From JBOHCT01 sp050699055 (GTDB lineage Bacteria > Actinomycetota > Actinomycetes > Streptosporangiales > JBOHCT01): DNA of 9,396 nucleotides. Below are positions 5,065 to 9,396 of the stretch, piece by piece. The stretch's first letter is position 1. Each line of letters begins with the position of its first letter. A program made the translations under genes and the position numbers. The stretch covers positions 1 to 9,396 of the forward strand of contig JBOHCT010000171.1 of assembly GCA_050699055.1 (NCBI GenBank), given 5' to 3'. The notes under the pieces were generated by a model that was not told the DNA's origin, ran no database searches, and saw nothing but the letters and a program-made list of their open reading frames with translations.

Positions 5065-5979
5065 TCACGCCGACCTGCGGGTCCGCTCCGTCTTCGGCTC
5101 CGTCTTCGGCTCCGTCTTCGGCGACCTGGCCGACGACCGCTTGCCGCCCTGGGACGACGCCCGGCCGGCACCACGCTTCGAGGACGTACGGCCGTCGCCC
5201 GAGCGGTCGCGCCGCGCGGCGTCGACGCTCGCCCGCAGCGCCGACATGAGGTCGACAGCCGCCTCGCCGCCCTCTGGACGCTCCCCGAGCTGGACGACCT
5301 CGCGCCCCTCGACCTTGGCGTCGATGACCGCCTGGAGGGCCTCGCGGTACTCGTCGTGGTACTCCTCGGGCTCGAAGTCGCCGGTCATCGTGTCGATCAG
5401 GGATGTCGCCATCGTGAGCTCCTGCGGACGTACCTCGACGTCCCGCTCGAGGAAGTCGAAGTCCGCGGCCCGGATCTCAGCGGGCCAGAGCATCGTCTCG
5501 AGCACGAAGACGCCCTCGCGTACCCGCAGGGCCGCGAGCGACTCCCGCTGTCTGATGGCGATCTTGACGATGGCGACCTTGCCGGTCGCCTCGAGGGCGT
5601 CGCGGAGCAGGACGTAGGGTTTCGTACCCGCCTTCTCCGGCTCCAGGTAGTAGGTCTTGGCGAAGTAGACGGGGTCGACCTGCGCCAGCGGCACGAAACG
5701 CAGCACCTCGATCGAGCGGCTGGTGGGCAGCGGTACCTCGGCGAAGTCCCCGTCGGTGAGCACGACCGTGTGCCCGTCGTCGAGCTCGTAGCCCTTGGCG
5801 ATGTCGGAGTACTGGACCTCTTTGCCGCAGACCGTACACGTCCTGCGGTAACGCACCCGTCCGCCGTCGTCCCTGTGCACCTGGTGGAAGGCGATGTCGC
5901 GCTGTCCCGTCGCGGGGTACAGCCGGACCGGGATCGTGACCAGCCCGAAGGAGATCGCACCGTTCCAGATACTGCGCAT
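5065..5979 (-). CDS. ku: Non-homologous end-joining protein Ku, 304 aa
   Basis: Bacterial Ku is a homodimeric ring that loads on double-strand break ends and recruits the LigD ligase. The N-terminus MRSIWNGAISFGLVTIPVRLY is diagnostic of the family. The beta-barrel core spans roughly 1-255, including a CTVC pair (48-51), KGYE (62-65), the YFAKTYYLEP segment (105-114) and GKVAIVKIAIRQRE (133-146). Residues 258-304 form a basic, low-complexity tail rich in Arg, Lys and Ser, with three exact PKTE repeats (287-298). Such basic tails in actinobacterial Ku contribute to DNA binding. GAGGTGA lies 5 bases upstream of the ATG. The gene is divergent from the ligase gene, the usual Ku/LigD pairing. About 167 bases separate its stop from the moeZ start, so co-transcription is possible but not required. 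Very confident. Confidence 0.96.
   Translation of the reverse strand: MRSIWNGAISFGLVTIPVRLYPATGQRDIAFHQVHRDDGGRVRYRRTCTVCGKEVQYSDIAKGYELDDGHTVVLTDGDFAEVPLPTSRSIEVLRFVPLAQVDPVYFAKTYYLEPEKAGTKPYVLLRDALEATGKVAIVKIAIRQRESLAALRVREGVFVLETMLWPAEIRAADFDFLERDVEVRPQELTMATSLIDTMTGDFEPEEYHDEYREALQAVIDAKVEGREVVQLGERPEGGEAAVDLMSALRASVDAARRDRSGDGRTSSKRGAGRASSQGGKRSSARSPKTEPKTEPKTERTRRSA
5086..5121 (-). repeat. Three exact 12-bp tandem repeats in the ku 3' end
   Basis: CTCCGTCTTCGG on the plus strand is repeated perfectly three times (5086-5097, 5098-5109, 5110-5121), encoding the PKTE repeats of the Ku tail. The 12-bp unit keeps the reading frame, so copy-number change by slippage would lengthen or shorten the basic tail without disrupting the gene. 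Confidence 0.9.
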
Positions 5980-6106
5980 GCCGTCACCTCGTCAGCCTCG
6001 TGCGCCTTCCACCGTACGTGTCACCAGAGGAAATTCCCATATGCCCGGATCCGTCCCGCCGTGCCCCCGATGGTGACCGGGAGACCGCGGGGGGAACGAT
6101 GCCCCC

Positions 6107-6184
6107 ATGGCCGAGTACCCCGGCGCCCCCCTCCGTCCCGATCCTCGCTTCGCTGCGATTCTCGCTTTGGGGGTCGCCTCCTGA
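6107..6184 (+). other. Possible 25-codon upstream ORF ahead of the ligase gene
   Basis: An ATG at 6107, behind GGGGGAACG, opens a 25-codon frame (MAEYPGAPLRPDPRF...) ending in TGA at 6182-6184. The stop overlaps a CTG at 6181, the first codon of clearly ligase-like sequence in another frame. Codon use is mildly gene-like (about three quarters of third positions are G/C). It could be a leader peptide coupled to the ligase or a chance ORF. The remainder of the divergent ku-ligD gap (5980-6106) shows no promoter I can support. Confidence 0.25.
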
Positions 6185-7161
6185 CCGACCCCACGCCCAG
6201 GCTCGTACTGCCGATGCTCGCCGTGAGCGGCGCTCTGCCGGCCGGGCCGGAGGCCGCGTCGTGGGCGTACGAGCTGAAGTGGGACGGCATCCGGGCGATC
6301 ACGTACGTCGATGCCGGCAGCGCCCCGGTCCGCGCGACGAGCCGTAGGGGGAACGACGTCACCGGCCGCTACCCGGAGCTCGACACCCTCAGCGACCTGC
6401 TGCCCGGCCACCGGGTCGTGCTCGACGGCGAGCTGGTCGCCTTCGACGAGCGGGGGCGGCCGAGCTTCGAGCGGATCCAGCCGCGCATCCACGCCCGCGC
6501 CGGCTGCCGGCTCGCCGCGGCCATACCCGTCGCCTACGTCGTGTTCGACCTGCTGTACCTCGACGGGACGACCACCACCCGGCTGCCGTACGCCGCTCGC
6601 CGCGAGGCCCTGGAGGCGCTCGGCCTCGCGGGGGGCGCCGTCCAGACCTCGCAGAACTTCGGGGAAGGCGGCGCGGAGCTGCTGCGGGTGACGCAGCAGC
6701 AAGGCCTCGAGGGTCTGCTGGCCAAGCGACTCGACGCACCGTACCTGCCTGGACGGCGCTCGGACGCCTGGCGCAAGGTGAAGCACACGCGGACCCAGGA
6801 CGTCGTGATCTGCGGCTGGCAGCCGGGCAGAGGCAGACGCGAGGGGGGCGTCGGGTCGCTTCTCCTCGGCGTCTACGACACGACGGGGCTACGCTACGCG
6901 GGGCACGTCGGCACCGGGTTCACCGACGCCGTCCTCGCCGACCTCGGCGGGCGGCTGCGGGAGCTGGCGATCGACGCGAGCCCGTACGACGAGGAGGTGC
7001 CGAGAGAGTTCGCTCGGGAAGCGAGGTGGGTACGTCCGGCGCTCGTGGGGGAGGTCACCTACACCATGTGGACCGGCGACGGCCGACTGCGCGCCCCGTC
7101 ATGGCGAGGCCTGCGCGCGGACAAGGACCCGCACGAGGTTCGCCGCGAGGACGAGATGTAG
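6181..7161 (+). CDS. ligD: ATP-dependent DNA ligase, LigD ligase domain only (about 326 aa)
   Basis: This enzyme seals DNA ends held by Ku. Nucleotidyltransferase motifs are in order, counted from 6181: motif I ELKWDGIR with catalytic Lys33 (31-38), VVLDGELVAFDE (motif III), VAYVVFDLLYLDG (IIIa), EGLLAKRLDAPYLPG then WRKVKHTRTQDVVICGW (motifs IV and V), and an OB-fold domain from about 210 to the end. No polymerase or phosphoesterase domain is fused, unlike mycobacterial LigD, so those activities must be encoded elsewhere or be missing. The start is uncertain. Family-like sequence begins near 6181, where only a CTG is in frame, overlapping the TGA of a short upstream frame. In-frame ATG 6070 or GTG 6073 would add about 36 residues of unlikely composition, and ATG 6214 would cut into the conserved PMLA segment. 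Function very confident, start weak. Confidence 0.92.
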   Translation: MTDPTPRLVLPMLAVSGALPAGPEAASWAYELKWDGIRAITYVDAGSAPVRATSRRGNDVTGRYPELDTLSDLLPGHRVVLDGELVAFDERGRPSFERIQPRIHARAGCRLAAAIPVAYVVFDLLYLDGTTTTRLPYAARREALEALGLAGGAVQTSQNFGEGGAELLRVTQQQGLEGLLAKRLDAPYLPGRRSDAWRKVKHTRTQDVVICGWQPGRGRREGGVGSLLLGVYDTTGLRYAGHVGTGFTDAVLADLGGRLRELAIDASPYDEEVPREFAREARWVRPALVGEVTYTMWTGDGRLRAPSWRGLRADKDPHEVRREDEM

Positions 7162-7242
7162 GAGACTGCCCGAGCGTTGTCGCGACCCGTCTGCGCCACC
7201 ATGGGAGGCGCGCCATCGCCAGAGCACGGGAAGGGGACCTCG

Positions 7243-8589
7243 ATGCCGGACCATGACCCGGACCATGACCCGGACTATGACGTTGTGGTGCTCGGCGGTG
7301 GCACGGCCGGTACCCATGTCGCCCTCGAGCTGGCCCGCGCGGGGCGTTCGGTCGCGCTGATCGAGTCGGGGCTCGTGGGCGGCGCGTGCACGTACTACGC
7401 CTGTATGCCGTCGAAGTCGCTCCTGCACTCCGCCCGCAGGGGGGAGACCTGGGACTACGCAGTAGCCCGGCGCGAGGAGGTCACCCGTCAGCTCGACGAC
7501 ATGCGCGCGGTCGCCAGGCTCGGCGAGGCCGGCGTCACGATCATCCGGGGCGGCGGCCGGGTCGTCCGCAAGGGTGTCGTGGCGGTCGACGGAGCCGAGC
7601 ACTCGTACCACGACCTCGTCGTGGCCACGGGAAGCGACTCGATGGACCCCCCGATCGAGGGCCTCGACTCCGTGCCCCGATGGACCAGCCACGAGGCTCT
7701 CGCCCGCCCGGATCTGCCGCGGCGCCTCGTCGTCGTCGGCGGCGGACCCGTGGGCTGCGAGCTGGCGCAGATATACGCCGCGTTCGGATCCCAGATCATC
7801 CTCGTCGAAGGACACGACCAGCTGCTCGGCGGCGAGTCGCGGTTCGTCGGTGCGATGATCGCCGACGCGCTCCGCAGGGTCGGTGCGGACGTACGCCTCG
7901 GCGTCGAGGCGCGACAGGCCAAACGCATCAACGACGGCCTTCGCCTCGATCTGTCCGACGGCACGTCGCTCGAGGCCGACCGCGTCCTCGTCGCGGCGGG
8001 TCGCGGGCCCCGTGTCGAGGGACTCGGCCTCGAGAACCTCGGCGTCTCCGTCGACCCGGACAAGGGGGTGCCGGTCGACGCGTCGTGCCGGGTCACCGAC
8101 GGCGTATGGGCGGCCGGCGACGTCACCGGCGTCGCGCCGTACACGCACACGGCCGCGTACCAGGCACGGATCATCGTCGCGAACCTCCTCGGCACGCCAC
8201 AGCGGGCCGACTACCGCGCGGTCCCGCGCGTCATCTACACCATCCCCTCCGCCTGCGCCGTGGGGATCTCGCCGGGCCGTACCGGTACGGAGGGGACGGA
8301 CGGGGCGGGGAGGGACATCGTCATGGCCGGCTTCTCGCTCGCGGAAACCGCCCGCGCCACGATCGAGGACGACGACCGCGGGCGCGTGGAGCTGTACGCT
8401 GATCGCTCCCGTGGCGTTCTGGTCGGCGGTGCGGCAGTCGGCCTCTACGCTGACGAGTGGATGAGCGAGGTGGCTCTCGCCATTCGCGCCGAGGTGCCGC
8501 TCGATGTGCTGGTCGATGTCGTCCACGCGTTCCCGACATACGGTGAGGCCATCGAGGGACCGCTCCGTGAGCTCGCTGCGCGCCTGTGA
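7243..8589 (+). CDS. FAD/NAD(P)-dependent disulfide oxidoreductase, dihydrolipoamide dehydrogenase/mercuric reductase-like, 448 aa
   Basis: This is a class I pyridine nucleotide-disulfide oxidoreductase. The FAD-binding Rossmann motif GGGTAG is at 18-23, and the redox disulfide is in GGACTYYACMPSKSLL with Cys49 and Cys54. The NAD(P)-binding motif GGGPVG is at 166-171, the second FAD motif VWAAGDVTG at 288-296, and a C-terminal dimerisation domain ends with HAFPTYGE (His428 and Glu434, the usual acid-base pair). All catalytic residues are present, so it is likely an active flavoenzyme. The CTYYAC spacer, unlike CVNVGC of lipoamide dehydrogenase, suggests a different substrate, which I cannot name. 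ATG 7243 is chosen for AAGGGGA about 6 bases upstream. An in-frame TTG at 7177 and ATG at 7201 lack this. The start region contains three DHDP-type 12-bp repeats. Probably an operon with the acidic gene 13 bases downstream. Confidence 0.9.
   Translation: MPDHDPDHDPDYDVVVLGGGTAGTHVALELARAGRSVALIESGLVGGACTYYACMPSKSLLHSARRGETWDYAVARREEVTRQLDDMRAVARLGEAGVTIIRGGGRVVRKGVVAVDGAEHSYHDLVVATGSDSMDPPIEGLDSVPRWTSHEALARPDLPRRLVVVGGGPVGCELAQIYAAFGSQIILVEGHDQLLGGESRFVGAMIADALRRVGADVRLGVEARQAKRINDGLRLDLSDGTSLEADRVLVAAGRGPRVEGLGLENLGVSVDPDKGVPVDASCRVTDGVWAAGDVTGVAPYTHTAAYQARIIVANLLGTPQRADYRAVPRVIYTIPSACAVGISPGRTGTEGTDGAGRDIVMAGFSLAETARATIEDDDRGRVELYADRSRGVLVGGAAVGLYADEWMSEVALAIRAEVPLDVLVDVVHAFPTYGEAIEGPLRELAARL
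7246..7281 (+). repeat. 12-bp tandem repeats at the start of the flavoprotein gene
   Basis: CCGGACCATGAC occurs at 7246-7257 and 7258-7269, and with one change at 7270-7281. It encodes PDHD-PDHD-PDYD directly before the first beta strand of the FAD domain. The acidic, His-containing repeat is an extension of the fold rather than part of it. Confidence 0.85.
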
Positions 8590-8602
8590 CAGGGAGGACA
8601 TC

Positions 8603-8830
8603 ATGTCCGAGATCGACCCCCGCACCGAGGACCTCGAGAACGTCTACGACGACGCGACAGAGACCGGTGACACGGACATCGAGGCACCAGACGCTGACGC
8701 GGCCGAGCAGCGCGCCTCCGTCGGCGAAGACGACCGGGGCCGTCTCTCTCGGGTCCCGTACGACGTCGACGAGGCAGACGCCGCCGACCAGGAGCGGGCG
8801 GTCGAGTTCGACGACGACGACTACCGCTGA
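8603..8830 (+). CDS. Small, very acidic hypothetical protein, 75 aa
   Basis: I do not recognise a family. The protein has about 28 Asp/Glu, seven Arg and no Lys, giving a net charge near -21. It lacks Cys and any hydrophobic segment, so it is probably soluble and largely disordered. Acidic clusters lie at both ends (EIDPRTEDLE near the start, FDDDDYR at the end) and a more neutral RGRLSRVPYD sits around 45-54. The ATG at 8603 is supported by AGGGAGGA 4 to 6 bases upstream. The gene starts 13 bases after the flavoprotein stop codon, so the two are almost certainly co-transcribed and translationally close. It could be a partner or stabiliser of the flavoenzyme, a nucleic-acid mimic, or unrelated. 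None of these can be chosen from sequence alone. Confidence 0.75.
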   Translation: MSEIDPRTEDLENVYDDATETGDTDIEAPDADAAEQRASVGEDDRGRLSRVPYDVDEADAADQERAVEFDDDDYR

Positions 8831-8913
8831 AAGCCGCTGGTCAGCCCGGGCACAAAGAGTCTTACGACGACCGCCCGCACCGCTGACGGGCCGCGTCGTT
8901 GATTACCGACCCG

Positions 8914-8919
8914 TAGGAT
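8914..8919 (+). promoter_or_regulatory. Possible -10 box upstream of the TetR gene
   Basis: TAGGAT is a common actinobacterial -10 form and lies 47 bases before the GTG start, leaving a leader of about 40 nucleotides that contains CGGAGA. No acceptable -35 is present 16-18 bases upstream, so the call is weak. The gap 8831-8966 holds nothing else I can support. A 5-bp GCCCG/CGGGC stem at 8873-8891 is too short to call a terminator. Confidence 0.25.
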
Positions 8920-8966
8920 GTCGAGGATGGAGAGACACACCCGTCGACAGAGCCTCGGAGACCCCG

Positions 8967-9396
8967 GTGACAGCTAGCCCCGAAGCACACACACGCGGCA
9001 CCCGGCTACCCCGGCTGGCGCGCCGCCGCCAGCTGCTCGCGGCCGCTCAGGTGGTCTTCGTGTCGCGGGGGTACCACGCCGCGGCGATGGACGAGATCGC
9101 CGAGCGCGCGGGGGTCAGCAAGCCCGTGCTCTATCAACACTTCCCCGGCAAGCTCGAGCTGTACCTGGCTCTGCTCGAGCAGCACTCCGAGGAGCTCGTA
9201 GAAACTGTTCGCGAGGCGCTGGCCTCGACGACAGAGAACAAACAGCGGGTCGCCGCGACGTTCGAGGCCTTCTTCGACTTCGTGTCCCGCGAGGGAGAGG
9301 CGTTCCGTCTCGTCTTCGAGTCCGACGTGCGTAACCTCCCGCCGGTCCGTGCCCGCGTCGAACGCACCCTCCGGGATTGCGCGGAGATGGTGGGCC
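8967..9396 (+). CDS. TetR-family transcriptional regulator, 3' end outside window
   Basis: There are 143 codons in the window. After a short leader, LARRRQLLAAAQVVFVSRGYHAAAMDEIAERAGVSKPVLYQHFPGK is a canonical TetR N-terminal helix-turn-helix (residues about 18-65), with the recognition helix in AGVSKPVLYQHF. The helical ligand-binding domain follows (LELYLALLEQHSEELVETVREAL, then EAFFDFVSREGEAFRLVFES) and runs off the edge. The GTG at 8967 has CGGAGA five bases upstream, and no other in-frame start near it fits. The sequence strongly recalls the mycobacterial TetR encoded by Rv3208, which also lies on this side of the moeB-like gene, an argument from memory. The ligand and targets are unknown. 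It could be self-regulating or control the flavoprotein operon upstream, but no operator is visible. Confidence 0.93.
   Translation, partial: MTASPEAHTRGTRLPRLARRRQLLAAAQVVFVSRGYHAAAMDEIAERAGVSKPVLYQHFPGKLELYLALLEQHSEELVETVREALASTTENKQRVAATFEAFFDFVSREGEAFRLVFESDVRNLPPVRARVERTLRDCAEMVG

Noticed and set aside
7099..8625. Leftward 508-codon open frame opposite the flavoprotein gene
   Set aside because: The plus-strand frame carries every catalytic motif of the disulfide oxidoreductase family; the antisense frame is a codon-bias shadow.
8873..8891. Terminator after the acidic gene
   Set aside because: The stem is only 5 bp with a 9-base loop and no T-tract.

Overview
The window is very GC-rich. 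GTG starts, Shine-Dalgarno-type AGGAG/GGGA boxes and third positions dominated by G/C point to an actinobacterium. The gene neighbourhood supports this. From memory, an AdnA-type helicase, an alkyltransferase-like protein, MoeZ (MoeB-like with a rhodanese domain) and a TetR regulator occur in the same relative order in the mycobacterial adnAB (Rv3201c-Rv3202c) to Rv3208 region. The genus cannot be resolved from the sequence.

Layout, left to right. (1) A leftward UvrD-family helicase gene, probably adnA, truncated by the left edge (1-1495), with a candidate DNA-damage-type promoter almost touching its GTG start. (2) A rightward VOC/glyoxalase-like gene (1656-2084). (3) Leftward genes for a DUF559 nuclease-like protein (2173-3069), an alkyltransferase-like (ATL) protein with Trp in place of the acceptor Cys (3320-3619), MoeZ (3719-4897) and Ku (5065-5979). 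(4) A rightward NHEJ ligase-domain gene, divergent from ku (about 6181-7161), then a class I pyridine-nucleotide-disulfide-type flavoprotein (7243-8589), a 75-residue very acidic protein (8603-8830) and a TetR regulator truncated by the right edge (from 8967).

The most unusual structure is a family of three 68-bp palindromic elements at 2110-2177, 3187-3254 and 3617-3684. All are exactly the same length. Each is bounded by 13-bp terminal inverted repeats (CATGATCCGTTTC / GAAACGGATCATG), and each has a small conserved palindromic core (CCRTNNACGG) exactly at its centre. One lies just 3' of each of three consecutive leftward genes (dnase-like DUF559, ATL, moeZ). The first contains the DUF559 stop codon, and the third contains the ATL start codon at the base of its stem. 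I do not recognise this element.

Functionally the window is largely a genome-maintenance neighbourhood: break-end resection (AdnA-like), alkyl-lesion recognition (ATL), end joining (Ku and LigD-type ligase) and a PD-(D/E)XK nuclease fold. MoeZ serves sulfur transfer for cofactor biosynthesis. The flavoprotein and acidic protein look like a two-gene operon of unknown role. No gene-free stretch exceeds 300 bases. The larger gaps (1496-1655, 3070-3319, 4898-5064, 5980-6180) are described in the features. I see no tRNA, rRNA, CRISPR array or transposase gene.
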